A DNA stretch of 64,000 nt. Origin: Legionella israelensis (lineage in GTDB: Bacteria > Pseudomonadota > Gammaproteobacteria > Legionellales > Legionellaceae). Under the pieces are notes generated by a model. That model was not told where the DNA came from and searched no databases. It worked only from the letters and a program-made list of their open reading frames with translations. The stretch is taken from assembly GCF_004571175.1 (NCBI RefSeq), contig NZ_CP038273.1:868001-932000 (forward strand). The letters are read 5' to 3'. Position 1 is the stretch's first letter, and each line of letters begins with the position of its first letter. Position numbers and translations under genes: made by a program. Below are positions 19,558 to 28,624 of this stretch, in pieces.

Positions 19558-19840
19558 CCTCTCATGATAATTTTTGAAAATCCAATTATAGACAGCTATA
19601 GGAATTATAAATCACCTATTTCTTATTTTTCAAAAGCTCATACTTAAAATATCCACAGTAAATCACGACCTTTTGTTAACACTCAGACTGTTTTCATAAA
19701 AAAATTCCCACATCATACCGGCTGCATTTTTATTTTCTATTTGTACGCATTTATATATTCAGGACGACAGCAAACTTCATGCTGATAGACATGCGTCGAT
19801 GATTTCACGGAAGAGAGCTGCGAGAGTATAAGCATTTTCA

Positions 19841-20221
19841 TTAATAAGTATTTTGTTCAAGAGCTGCTTCTAAATGGACTCCGTCATAGAAAAAATGGGA
19901 AACACTTCCGTTAAGTAAGATACTTTCAGAGACAAATTTTCTTGCTAAGTCTTTAAGTTTTTTCACATCCTCATCAGTAACAATTATATTTTTACCCTCC
20001 TGCTTCAGGTTACAAAATCTCCTCATCCCGGCAATGCACTGACTTCTAATGCTCTCTGAAGTAAAACCAGGAACAAATAACAGCTTTTCACTTAATTTCT
20101 TAGCTTTAATGTTATCTATGACTTTCAGAATCAATTCAAATCGTTCATTCAATGGTATTTGAACGATACTGGAGGTTTTTAACTGGTATTTTTTCTCATG
20201 TGGTTGGATGTCGAAAAACAC
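19841..20221 (-). CDS. small protein of unknown function, possibly the 3' part of a decayed gene
   Basis: Open for 126 codons from a GTG, with no good ribosome-binding site. Coding-like sequence (for example IQLLKLGNIVRAC) continues in frame upstream to a stop near 20262, so the true start is probably lost. The content is mainly helical and basic with no recognised domain (IPLNERFELILKVIDNIKAKKLSEKLL, FVPGFTSESIRSQCIAGMRRF). Together with the open fragment at 20272-20553 on the same strand, it looks like pieces of one older gene broken by stops. Confidence 0.4.
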   Translation of the reverse strand: MFFDIQPHEKKYQLKTSSIVQIPLNERFELILKVIDNIKAKKLSEKLLFVPGFTSESIRSQCIAGMRRFCNLKQEGKNIIVTDEDVKKLKDLARKFVSESILLNGSVSHFFYDGVHLEAALEQNTY

Positions 20222-20271
20222 ACAGGCTCTTACAATATTACCAAGCTTTAATAATTGAATCTAAATGGGGT

Positions 20272-20553
20272 TTATAAACAGTATTTTCCCCGTAAAAATT
20301 CCGCATAGTCAGTATAAATTTTTTGAGGAAATACGAGATGTTCAAAATCAACATTTTTCAGAATTTGTGTCAAATTAAAAGGATGATTGTCCACGATAAT
20401 TTCTAATTCATCACGATAATTAAAGGCAATATCAATGGAACGTTGCGGGTCTAAAATTGCTTTCAGAATCTTTTCAAAGTCCTGTGTTGCCTCACTTTTA
20501 AATCGGGGCCTCTCAGAAGGCCTCTCATTAGATTTCCATAGGACTCTTTCATT
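20272..20553 (-). pseudogene. gene remnant without a start codon
   Basis: This minus frame is open from a stop at 20554-20556 to the stop at 20272-20274 and reads like protein: KILKAILDPQRSIDIAF, NYRDELEIIVDNHPFNLTQI and FPQKIYTDYAEFLRGKYC. No ATG, GTG or TTG with a ribosome site is visible. It is directly upstream of the 126-codon frame on the same strand. The family is not recognised. Confidence 0.45.
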
Positions 20554-20719
20554 CTATTACAGAATAAACTGGCTTATAATTTTAAATATAGACTAAAAAA
20601 TTAACATCTTATAAACAGCGGAGATGAGACTGAGTTAGCTAGATATTGCCTCGAATATATTATTCTGCTGACAATCATCTATGAAGTAGGAGTCAATACC
20701 GGTTATTTTTACCCTTGAT

Positions 20720-21916
20720 TTATGGATAGTCTTTAATTTGGATTGAATTGGCTACTCTTTGGATTCGTTTGCTGGATAGGTTGATAATCCATTGTACCAA
20801 CTTTCCTGGTGCATATTTCAGAGCTTTCTGGATGACTTTGCCGATAAATTGGCTGATAAGATCTTTACTGTTCATCATGTTGGCGGCCTGTTGGCCGAGG
20901 CGCTGGTTGGCAGCAATGAATGGTCGCATAATCTCTTCATAGGCTTTAAAGGCGCGCGTATAATCTTGTTTAGCAGAAGCAAGTTCACCCGCAAGGATAT
21001 AAGCTCCGATAATCGCCAGACTGGTACCTTGCCCGGACATGGGTGATGCACAATAACCAGCGTCCCCAACTAAAGCAACACGACCTTTGCTAAGGCTATC
21101 CATTTTTACTTGTGCCGCTTTATCAAAATAATAATCATCGGCTTGAGGTTGGTAATCAAGCATCTTTGGTGCTACCCAGCCAATCCCTTCAAAGGCTTGC
21201 TTTAGTCTTATGAAATGAGCCTCACGATCTTTAAGAGGTATCTGTTTATCACTACTGACAAAACCAAAACAGACTTTCATGACTTGGTTATCGCCGGTAC
21301 TCCATACCTGTGCAACTCGACCAATCTCGGTGAATTGCATTTCCTGGCGATTTAAATTGAGATAATTCGGCGCATCGTAAACGCATAAATAGACTCCCAA
21401 ATCGTGTAACCATTGTTTCTCTTTTCCAAAAACCAGTTGACGCACTTTGGAATGCAGGCCATCGGCACCTATGAGCAGGTCAAACTGTTGTTTATCGTGA
21501 TTCTTAAAGCTCACCATAACGCCTGAGTTAGTTTGCTCTACTGCTTCGATGACATCGTCAAACCATATATCCACACCTGTTAAATGCTCATAGAAAGTGC
21601 GACATATTCCTTCTCGCACTACTTCAAGATCATCACCACTACGATGTCCAAAAGCTTCCCCATCCATTTTTTCAATTATTTTTCCATGCTTGTCCACCAA
21701 AAGGGCGTCTTGCATGTTGGTATTTTTTCGTCTCAATTTATCATATAGATCCATGCGACGGATAACCTCAAGAGCACTGCCACGTATGTCTAATTTATAG
21801 CCACCAACCAATAAGTCAGAGGCACGCTCAACAATTGTTGGTTCCATGCCATACTTCTTTAACCAGTAAGCCAAAGAAAGCCCTGCAATGCCAGCACCAG
21901 AAATGAGAATTTTCAT
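20720..21916 (-). CDS. FAD-dependent monooxygenase (TetX/aromatic-hydroxylase-like)
   Basis: Encodes 398 residues. The N-terminal FAD-binding GxGxxG motif ILISGAGIAGLSLAYWLKKYG is at residues 3-23, followed by the acidic strand-2 end TIVERA. The second FAD motif is VALVGDAGYCASPMSGQGTSLAIIGA (GD motif near residue 285), and the central DG motif is DLLIGADGLHSKVRQLV. These define class A flavoprotein monooxygenases, and the overall layout resembles TetX-like and related enzymes that hydroxylate polycyclic or aromatic substrates. The substrate here is unknown and an antibiotic-inactivating role is only a possibility. It is a single-gene unit. Confidence 0.9.
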   Translation of the reverse strand: MKILISGAGIAGLSLAYWLKKYGMEPTIVERASDLLVGGYKLDIRGSALEVIRRMDLYDKLRRKNTNMQDALLVDKHGKIIEKMDGEAFGHRSGDDLEVVREGICRTFYEHLTGVDIWFDDVIEAVEQTNSGVMVSFKNHDKQQFDLLIGADGLHSKVRQLVFGKEKQWLHDLGVYLCVYDAPNYLNLNRQEMQFTEIGRVAQVWSTGDNQVMKVCFGFVSSDKQIPLKDREAHFIRLKQAFEGIGWVAPKMLDYQPQADDYYFDKAAQVKMDSLSKGRVALVGDAGYCASPMSGQGTSLAIIGAYILAGELASAKQDYTRAFKAYEEIMRPFIAANQRLGQQAANMMNSKDLISQFIGKVIQKALKYAPGKLVQWIINLSSKRIQRVANSIQIKDYP

Positions 21917-22006
21917 AATTATTAAGAGGATAGTAATTTTTTAAATTATAATTGGCTATTATAATGGTGCAGAGGCAAATTTTTCACGCGATAATAAAGT
22001 AAATTC

Positions 22007-22417
22007 ATGATTAGCAAAGATAAATGGGATAAACTGGCCGAAAAGATGGAAAAACTCCAGATCCATGAGGTTGATCTCGTCGAAAAATTCATCCTGGGTA
22101 GTGGTAAAGGAGGACAGAAGCTACATAAAACGACTTCAACGGTTTACATGAAGCATATACCTTCTGGTCTGGAAATAAAATGCCAGGAGTCCAGAAGCCG
22201 CGAAGATAATCGGTACTTTGCAAGATTTAGACTTTGTGAGAAATTGCAGGCTCTGATAAGCAATGAAAAAACGAAAGCGCAGCAAAGAGTTGAAAAGATA
22301 AAGCGGCAAAAAAAGCGACGCTCGAGACGATCCAAGCAAAAAATGTTGGATGAAAAATCCAAATTAGGTCAGCTCAAGGAATTGAGGAAAAAGCCCCCAT
22401 TAGATAGTAATTCGTGA
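22007..22417 (+). CDS. GGQ-containing peptide-chain-release-factor-like protein
   Basis: Encodes 136 residues. The catalytic release-factor loop is present as LGSGKGGQKLHKTTSTVYMKHIPSG (GGQ near residues 35-37), followed by IKCQESRSREDNRYFARFRL and a long Lys/Arg-rich helix (RVEKIKRQKKRRSRRSKQKM). The domain matches stand-alone class I release-factor proteins of the ArfB/C12orf65 type, which hydrolyse peptidyl-tRNA on stalled ribosomes and use a basic tail to enter the empty mRNA channel. There is no codon-recognition domain. It starts 90 bp from the divergent monooxygenase gene. Confidence 0.85.
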   Translation: MISKDKWDKLAEKMEKLQIHEVDLVEKFILGSGKGGQKLHKTTSTVYMKHIPSGLEIKCQESRSREDNRYFARFRLCEKLQALISNEKTKAQQRVEKIKRQKKRRSRRSKQKMLDEKSKLGQLKELRKKPPLDSNS

Positions 22418-23117
22418 TCAGTGTATTGCACACTTGAATGTTAGGGTATAAAACCACACTCCTTATAAAATTCCGGTGCTTGAAAAACAAACGTATGCAT
22501 CAGAGCTCATTCAACCAGCGTTTTTTATTTTAGCTACTATCCAAAATGCCATAAATAAAGGAATGGCTAACAAAAAAAAGACTGTCGCTGCGCGCCATGG
22601 AAGGCTGAAAGCCGAGGCGCGTAGTCCGCGATAGACTGCGATTTTTTTAAACAGCCCGAAGGGATGTTAAAAAAATCTTTCTGCAGCCGTTAAGTCATTG
22701 GTGAAGGCGTACGCTTTGCTCGTTCAGAGCAAACGTGCCGTAAACAGGACGCTCGCGGCCCAAACACTTCGCGCGTTGGCGAGTCGATTTTGGTGACTTG
22801 GATATCCCAAAATCTTTCATGAGGTAGCGCGACTCTTGATAAATATTGTAATTGCTAAGTAAATAGCCAACAATCAACGCTAAAAAAGCGAAGATCACTC
22901 GTGCCAGTAAAGAATCCAAACTTAATATACTTGCACGCAAAGAGGATGGTAACGCTGTATTGAGTTCTAAGTAGATAAATGGCCTTCACAAATAGGCGTG
23001 AGCAGCCTTGCATCCTGCTGCTATGTCATTTTTGCGCCAGAGTCTTAATAGTTTACTAATTTTAATAATGTTAATTTAATAATTCATTGAACTAAAACAT
23101 TTTCTCATAACATTACC
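22418..23117. other. non-coding region holding one copy of the 254-bp dispersed element
   Basis: 700 bp without a convincing gene. It contains the dispersed element at 22585-22838. The flanks are AT-rich, and the part before the next gene (23040-23117) is rich in TTAA and TAAT motifs that may hold its promoter. A frame at 22695-22940 overlaps the repeat and is not supported as a gene. Confidence 0.6.
22585..22838. repeat. 254-bp dispersed GC-rich element, copy 1
   Basis: From TCGCTGCGCGCCATGG to GCGCGACTCTTG this is nearly identical to 46764-47017 and equal in length; I saw only a few substitutions by eye. The unit contains a short minus-strand frame (KSPKSTRQRAKCLGRERP) conserved between copies only because the DNA is. 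It is richer in GC than its surroundings. No transposase and no clear terminal inverted repeat are visible. Confidence 0.85.
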
Positions 23118-24392
23118 ATGAATAACGCACAAGAAAGATTTGCTAATCGCGATGGTGAAGATAGCCGCACTTTTGATTGTTGGTACCATAATGACGATGT
23201 CCAATGGCTGGTTTGGCGTTCATTTCAAAAGATTAGCACAGAAAAAAAACATCAAATGCACGCTCCTTATGTATTTTTTGATGGGGCTTATGATATTGAA
23301 TCCTATTTAGAATACTGTAAACAAGCATTAATTGATTCAGGCAAAACATTTTTTCCTTTTATTTTCAAACCAGAATTAGGCTCAGCCCATTATATGTGCG
23401 GAATAATCCGTAAAAATTCAGACGGATCATGCACTCTTTTCTTATTTAATCCAACAGGTTATAAACACGACACGTTATCACCTGAGGAATTTGCTCATAA
23501 GAGATTAGGGTTAAAAGAAGACAATAAAATTGCCGGTATGAATTTGGTTGTATCCTCTCATGTCGTTCAAAATCCAGAATTTGAAAAAGAAATTGAGCAT
23601 GGAACAGGCTCAATACTTGTGTCCTGTGGACCGATTAGTATTGCATTTATGCAATATGCAATGAACCATCCAGATTGGGTAAAAGACTTAGATAGCTCTT
23701 TTTCTCTTCCTGAAGAACTGCAAGAGCTGACTGAACTGGATAAAAATACATATAGGGAACGGATTTTGGAATTACGGTTAGCGCATTTCGAACTGCTTGG
23801 TCAGATAAAAGATGAAGACTATGATAATGAAATAGGTATGGATTTTTTTGCCTCTTTTACTCAGAAGCTTTTGGATTCAAATCTAAGCATAGAAAATTCC
23901 AGTGATGTAGACTTCGGTTATGGTTCATTTGATTACTCTGTTTTTTCGGACAATGAGTATGATGAATATATAGAGTCTTATAGCGTGGAAAATTCCTCAA
24001 GAGATGTAGATGATGAAGATTTAAATGGTGAATATTCAGACTGCAAAAATGATACTGAAAGTAGCTATTATGAACCTATAAAAACAAACCAACCGTCTTC
24101 TGTAAATCAATCTATCAACCTTGTAACTTGTATGTTTGGAGGGCTTACGGGAGTTGGTTTGGCCGCCGCAATTATAGGTGGAGCAGCGCTTATTGCAGTA
24201 GCAGCAGGTGCAACAGGCGGTGCTGCCGTTCCTGTAATAGTGGCAGCATTATTGGCCGTTGGAGCAAAAACCATGACTATTACGGGAGGGGCGATGTTTG
24301 GCACCGGACTTCTATTCTTTGGTGCAAAAAACTGCTTGTTCAATAAAGAGAGCGAACACGATATAGGTGATGCTCCCAAACAGAACTACTGA
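23118..24392 (+). CDS. putative CE-clan cysteine protease-like protein with C-terminal membrane segments
   Basis: Encodes 424 residues. The N-terminal 190 or so residues resemble the Ulp1/YopJ (clan CE) fold, with a candidate catalytic His at 91 in GSAHYMCGIIRK, an acidic/amide position at Asn111 in LFLFNPTG, and a nucleophile Cys170 in ILVSCGPISIAFMQYA. The usual Gln six residues before the Cys is not present, so activity is uncertain. An acidic low-complexity stretch (about 285-330) follows, then two Gly/Ala-rich hydrophobic helices (about 340-405: GLAAAIIGGAALIAVAAGA and VIVAALLAVGAKTMTITG). A protease domain plus membrane hairpin is a plausible host-membrane effector design in Legionella, but that is inference. 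No signal peptide. Confidence 0.6.
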   Translation: MNNAQERFANRDGEDSRTFDCWYHNDDVQWLVWRSFQKISTEKKHQMHAPYVFFDGAYDIESYLEYCKQALIDSGKTFFPFIFKPELGSAHYMCGIIRKNSDGSCTLFLFNPTGYKHDTLSPEEFAHKRLGLKEDNKIAGMNLVVSSHVVQNPEFEKEIEHGTGSILVSCGPISIAFMQYAMNHPDWVKDLDSSFSLPEELQELTELDKNTYRERILELRLAHFELLGQIKDEDYDNEIGMDFFASFTQKLLDSNLSIENSSDVDFGYGSFDYSVFSDNEYDEYIESYSVENSSRDVDDEDLNGEYSDCKNDTESSYYEPIKTNQPSSVNQSINLVTCMFGGLTGVGLAAAIIGGAALIAVAAGATGGAAVPVIVAALLAVGAKTMTITGGAMFGTGLLFFGAKNCLFNKESEHDIGDAPKQNY

Positions 24393-24482
24393 ATTTTACA
24401 AAGATATTATTTTAGCGGCTAATAAAACCTTAAGTTTTTCATGGAATAATGCTTCTATTTTTATACAAATAGGTTGATAGTA

Positions 24483-25631
24483 ATGCATTATGATGAGCTA
24501 TTATTAAAATCTTGTAAGTCTGGTTTTTTAACTAAGGTTCAAGAGGCAATTGACAATGGCGCTGATGTGAATTTAGTTCGTCGGGGAATAACGCCTCTTT
24601 TTATTGCCTGTAGACATGGTCACATCGAAATTGTGAACTACTTACTTCAAAACAAGGCCAAGATAAATCAACTTACCACTTCCAATCATGATGATCAAGA
24701 TATACTCAATACTTTTAATCGCGCAATAGGTTTAGCGCAATATATTGATTTACTAGACAACATTATTGGATCGGCTTTATTACTGGTTGACAAAGATCAT
24801 CTTTCGGATAGCGTGCTCATTAAACAAGGAATCTCGCCGCTTTTTATTGCAGCGTACTATCACCATGATGAGATTGTAGATCTTCTCCTTAAAAATGGCG
24901 CAAAAATCGGCGTAAAAACGGCCATTCTACTTAAAGACCATCTTACAATAAAGGAGATGTGGTCCCAGGGAAAAAAAGCTGTTTGCATTGAAAATGGCAA
25001 AAAGAAACAAAGTTATAATTACAATCAAATATTGACGCTTGTGGAGCATCCTGAATTGTTACGGCTGTTTGCTAGTTGTAAAGAACCCTGGCGATCCCAA
25101 ACTGTTGACGACAAGGAATATAATGATTTTTTTGGAGGATTAGGTGGCGATTATTTTTGGCAAACATGTCAATTCCTGGTGCAAGGCAAACTCTCTGTTG
25201 AAGAAATTCAAGATGTCTATCGTATTTTTTCTTTTTCTCGCATCAAAAACCAAATTATGGCTGAATTACAAAGATATATAGAATGGTTTGGAGGGAATCA
25301 TACGAAAACAGCGTGCAGTTTTCTCGAAGCGGTCTCCTCGACACGAACTCTCGGGGAACTTGCCAAAGTTTTCCTTGAGCATCAGGAAACCTTTAAAAAT
25401 GCCCCCGCTTTTTCAATCCAGGATAAACTGAAAAAAGGATTTAACTTTTTTGGTTTAAATGAAAAGCAAAACAATAACTCCACTCCTCTTTGGCAACAGC
25501 CACGCACAAGCTATAACAGTAAAGACCCCTATTGCCAGTTAATTGATAAATGGTGTGAAAATATAAAACATTATCAACCCCCAAAAGAACGGAGTTTTAA
25601 CGATGAAAATGTCTCAAATTTAAATCTTTAA
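24483..25631 (+). CDS. ankyrin-repeat protein, possible secreted effector
   Basis: About 382 residues. I chose the ATG at 24483; an in-frame TTG lies 9 bases before it. Ankyrin repeats occupy the first 150 or so residues: ADVNLVRRGITPLFIACRHGHIEIVNYLLQNKAKIN and ISPLFIAAYYHHDEIVDLLLKNGAKI carry the TPLxxAxxxGHxxIVxxLL pattern. The C-terminal 200 residues (with FFGGLGGDYFWQTCQFLVQGKLSVEE and EWFGGNHTKTACSFLEAV) have no family I recognise. Ankyrin proteins bind partner proteins, and many Legionella ones are Dot/Icm substrates. It follows the protease-like gene on the same strand with a 90-bp gap. No signal peptide. Confidence 0.75.
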   Translation: MHYDELLLKSCKSGFLTKVQEAIDNGADVNLVRRGITPLFIACRHGHIEIVNYLLQNKAKINQLTTSNHDDQDILNTFNRAIGLAQYIDLLDNIIGSALLLVDKDHLSDSVLIKQGISPLFIAAYYHHDEIVDLLLKNGAKIGVKTAILLKDHLTIKEMWSQGKKAVCIENGKKKQSYNYNQILTLVEHPELLRLFASCKEPWRSQTVDDKEYNDFFGGLGGDYFWQTCQFLVQGKLSVEEIQDVYRIFSFSRIKNQIMAELQRYIEWFGGNHTKTACSFLEAVSSTRTLGELAKVFLEHQETFKNAPAFSIQDKLKKGFNFFGLNEKQNNNSTPLWQQPRTSYNSKDPYCQLIDKWCENIKHYQPPKERSFNDENVSNLNL

Positions 25632-25750
25632 CACTTTTGCTTCTATATAAGAGCCATTTCTCTTACCCATAAGTTCTTATATTTCGTAATGATGAAATAA
25701 ATAGAAACCGTACTATACTTTTTTTAGGCAACAAACAAAAGGAATAGACA

Positions 25751-25999
25751 ATGAAAAGTATCGTTTTAACTTTTTTTCTGGCAGCTACAATAAGCTCAGG
25801 GGCAATGGCTGCGCCTTTAGTAGACGCTCCTGCCGCCGAGCGCCATATCGTTCATTTTAAATTGCCGAATGGTGAGGTCGTGAAAGCCAGGGTAACGAAA
25901 GAAGACGCTCAAACAATGGAGAAAATGAAAAAGGACGGCAAATTGCATGACATTAGAATCCTTCGCATGGAGTCTTGGCCGGAGCCCAAAGAAATATAA
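25751..25999 (+). CDS. small exported protein
   Basis: Encodes 82 residues. AAAGGAATAG lies just before the ATG. Signal peptide is residues 1-20 (IVLTFFLAATISSGAMAA, likely cut after AMA). The mature part of about 60 residues is hydrophilic: APAAERHIVHFKLPNGEVVKA, then a Met/Lys-rich helix and a last strand IRILRMESWP. No known family recognised. The signal sequence and ribosome site make it a credible gene. Confidence 0.7.
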   Translation: MKSIVLTFFLAATISSGAMAAPLVDAPAAERHIVHFKLPNGEVVKARVTKEDAQTMEKMKKDGKLHDIRILRMESWPEPKEI

Positions 26000-26383
26000 T
26001 GCCTGGTTTCTGACTTTGAATGTCGATTTGTGAAATTATAAAGCAATTTAGAAAAAGCTTGTAGTAACATTCATTTCACGAAGTATTCACAGAGTTATCC
26101 ACCGATTTTGTGGATAACAAGGAATGCTTATTTGAATTAAAATAAAGTGCAAAACCTTACTGGCTCTGATGTTTTAGAAATGTCTCAGGAAAATCGGTGA
26201 AAATCAGAGTGATTGATAAGTAAACTTATCCACAAGGATAATTGATTTTAATTTTGCAGGAAGCATAATCACTATATCAGAAATTTTTGTGAAAAACAGA
26301 CTTGATTTTTATTTTTTATCAGTGTTGAAATTCATATTTGCAAAAAGCATTCATCCCATGTCAAGATCCATTATTTTAATTCA
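26000..26383. promoter_or_regulatory. non-coding region with a cluster of DnaA boxes
   Basis: 384 bp, AT-rich. DnaA-box 9-mers: TTATCCACC at 26095-26103 (one mismatch), TGTGGATAA at 26109-26117 (perfect, minus orientation) and TTATCCACA at 26226-26234 (perfect, plus). Two boxes face each other 5 bp apart. No dnaA, dnaN, gidA or rpmH gene is nearby, so it is not a standard oriC setting; DnaA titration or control of a neighbouring promoter is possible. Nothing else is seen. Confidence 0.5.
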
Positions 26384-26474
26384 GGAGAGATGGCTGAGTG
26401 GTTGAAAGCGCGCGCCTCGAAAGCGTGAATACGGTAATGCCGTATCGAGGGTTCAAATCCCTCTCTCTCCGCCA
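26384..26474 (+). tRNA. tRNA-Ser (anticodon CGA)
   Basis: 91 bases including an encoded CCA. The acceptor stem GGAGAGA pairs with TCTCTCC at the 3' end. The anticodon arm reads CGCGC-CTCGAAA-GCGTG, giving anticodon CGA for UCG codons. A long class II variable arm (TACGG-TAAT-GCCGTA) and the T-arm GGTTCAAATCC are present. The long variable arm with this anticodon identifies serine. Confidence 0.96.
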
Positions 26475-26931
26475 AAAAACAAGCTATTTTAAATTACGTG
26501 TCCATTACCAACGATCTTTTCAAAAATTCCCAGGCTAAACGCATCTGATAGCGCAATATAAAATCACTAAGCCTACATTCCATGCTTGATATGAGATCCG
26601 TATGGATACTATGCATAAAGCACAGCAGGTAGGCAAAAGAAGGCTTTTTTGATCAATAATTAGATGCGTTTGCCCCGAAAAATTCCTTTTAATCGAGATT
26701 TATGTTCAATAATTATGTATGATTCACCATATATTATCTAAAGCTTTTCCATGCAAATAAACAGAAATACAATGAAGTAAGTAGTGCTCAACCCTATGTT
26801 GATAGTACAAACGGCAAGGGTTGAGCACTTACGTGAAAGACTCCACGAGAAATAAAAATTGGTTGAAGGACTTTTAGAAAAAAAGCAAGCTTGCTACATA
26901 GTCAACATTAATAGCGGAATACAATATCACC
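26475..26931. other. intergenic region with two inverted repeats
   Basis: 457 bp with no gene. A 13-bp perfect inverted repeat AGTGCTCAACCCT lies at 26783-26795 and 26817-26829 with a 21-base loop. A weaker pair AAACGCATCT / AGATGCGTTT lies near 26537 and 26661. The spacers lack the T-run of an intrinsic terminator. No copy of the tRNA 3' end that would mark an integrated element was noticed. Confidence 0.5.
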
Positions 26932-28551
26932 ATGCAAAAACTTTCCATTCTTATGGCTCAAATCAACCCAAAAGTAGGGGCAATCAAGAATAATGCCAAA
27001 AAAATTATTGATATTATCAAGGAACATCAGGAAGAGCAGGATTTAATTATATTTCCTGAATTGGTTTTAAGCGGATATCCACCCGAAGATTTGCTATTGC
27101 GCAATGATTTCTATTTGCAAATTGATGATGCGCTGAATCAAATTGCAAATAGCGTAAAAAACTGTCATGTCATCATCGGACATCCTCATCTAACGCACCA
27201 ACAACGGTTTAATGCCGCTTCTGTTTTTTATCAGGGGCAAAACATTCAAACTTACCATAAACAGCACCTGCCTAACTACGGTATTTTTGATGAAGTTCGC
27301 TATTTCATCAAGGGGGAACCCAAACCATGTATTATCACAGTGAATGGCTATAAAATGGGTCTTTGTATATGTGAAGATCTCTGGCAACCTGGTCCGGTTG
27401 AACAGGTGAAAGAAGCCGGTGCTCAAGCGCTGATTTGCATTAATGCCTCGCCTTTCGATTACAACAAATACCAGACTCGTACTGACCTGTTAAAAGCTCA
27501 CGCGCAAAAAGGATTAACGATCATCTATGTGAATCAAATCAGCGGCCAGGACGAATTACTTTTTGATGGCCAGTCTTTGGTTATGGATGAAAAAGGAGAA
27601 ATTTACGCCAGAGCACCGGCATTTCGAGAAATACTACAAACTGTACAGCTTTCAGATAAAGGTATTCATGGAGAAATTACCCCTTTACAGGATCACTATG
27701 AGCTAATCTATAATGCATTAGTTTTCGGTACAAAAGATTATGTATTAAAAAATAACTTTCCTGGTGTGCTGTTGGGCTTATCCGGAGGCATCGATTCAGC
27801 GCTGACGCTGGCCATTGCTGTAGATGCGCTGGGAACAGAAAACGTTCATACCCTCATGATGCCTTCTCGCTATACGGCTGACATCAGCACGTATGATGCC
27901 ATGAAACTATTAGATAATCTGAATGTTTCTCACAGTACTTTATCCATTGAACCAGCCTTTAACAGTCTTCTAAGCACCCTGGCTCCAGAGTTCACCGGTT
28001 ACGCACCGGATATTACTGAAGAAAATATGCAAGCTCGCATACGTGCTATTTTGCTCATGGCCATGTCCAACAAAACTGGAAAAATGGTCTTGACCACATC
28101 CAATAAAAGCGAAATCGCTGTAGGTTATACCACGCTTTATGGTGATATGGCTGGTGGCTTCGCTGTTTTAAAAGATGTCTTGAAAACTCAGGTTTATGAG
28201 TTGGCGAAATATGTGAACCGCAAGGAAGAAATCATCCCTGAGCGAATACTTACTCGCCCCCCTTCTGCGGAACTTGCGGCTAATCAGACCGATCAGGATA
28301 CATTGCCGGAGTATACTGTTTTAGATGAGCTCATTCATGGATTTATGGAAATGAATTTAAGTGCAGAAGACCTCATTCAACAGGGTCATTCCACAGAGTT
28401 GGTAAAACGTGTTATCCGCTTAATTGTTCGCAATGAATACAAGCGCCGTCAAGCCCCCCCGGGCATCAGGATTAGCCCAAGAGCTTTTGGCAAAGACTGG
28501 CGTTACCCCATTACTTCCGGTGCTTTTCAAAGTAATGAATCCTTTTTTTAA
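26932..28551 (+). CDS. nadE: glutamine-dependent NAD+ synthetase
   Basis: Encodes 539 residues in two domains. The N-terminal nitrilase-like glutaminase (1-260) carries a Glu in IIFPELVLSGYPPEDLL, a Lys in TYHKQHLPNYGIFDE and a Cys in GLCICEDLW. The C-terminal ATP-dependent synthetase (about 270-539) has the PP-loop motif GLSGGIDSALTLAIAVDALG and TSNKSEIAVGYTTLYGD. It converts nicotinic acid adenine dinucleotide to NAD+ using glutamine-derived ammonia, the last step of NAD biosynthesis. Length and domain order are standard. It is convergent with the large protein at 28625-30304. Confidence 0.95.
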   Translation: MQKLSILMAQINPKVGAIKNNAKKIIDIIKEHQEEQDLIIFPELVLSGYPPEDLLLRNDFYLQIDDALNQIANSVKNCHVIIGHPHLTHQQRFNAASVFYQGQNIQTYHKQHLPNYGIFDEVRYFIKGEPKPCIITVNGYKMGLCICEDLWQPGPVEQVKEAGAQALICINASPFDYNKYQTRTDLLKAHAQKGLTIIYVNQISGQDELLFDGQSLVMDEKGEIYARAPAFREILQTVQLSDKGIHGEITPLQDHYELIYNALVFGTKDYVLKNNFPGVLLGLSGGIDSALTLAIAVDALGTENVHTLMMPSRYTADISTYDAMKLLDNLNVSHSTLSIEPAFNSLLSTLAPEFTGYAPDITEENMQARIRAILLMAMSNKTGKMVLTTSNKSEIAVGYTTLYGDMAGGFAVLKDVLKTQVYELAKYVNRKEEIIPERILTRPPSAELAANQTDQDTLPEYTVLDELIHGFMEMNLSAEDLIQQGHSTELVKRVIRLIVRNEYKRRQAPPGIRISPRAFGKDWRYPITSGAFQSNESFF

Positions 28552-28624
28552 CAGAGAAGAGACTATTGTCACTCCATCCCCGCGGCTTACTCCAAAGCCA
28601 CGGGAAGTTAGAATCATACGAACT

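Noticed and set aside
22695-22940. Minus-strand 81-codon frame ending in the 254-bp element
   Set aside because: Most of it is element sequence shared with 46874-47101 and no ribosome-binding site is present; the conservation is at DNA level.
26000-26383. Possible replication origin (oriC)
   Set aside because: Only three DnaA boxes, with no dnaA, dnaN, gidA or rpmH gene and no clear AT-rich unwinding repeats beside them.
26384-26931. Prophage or integrative element attached at tRNA-Ser
   Set aside because: No integrase and no duplicate of the tRNA 3' end were noticed; nadE follows in a housekeeping context.
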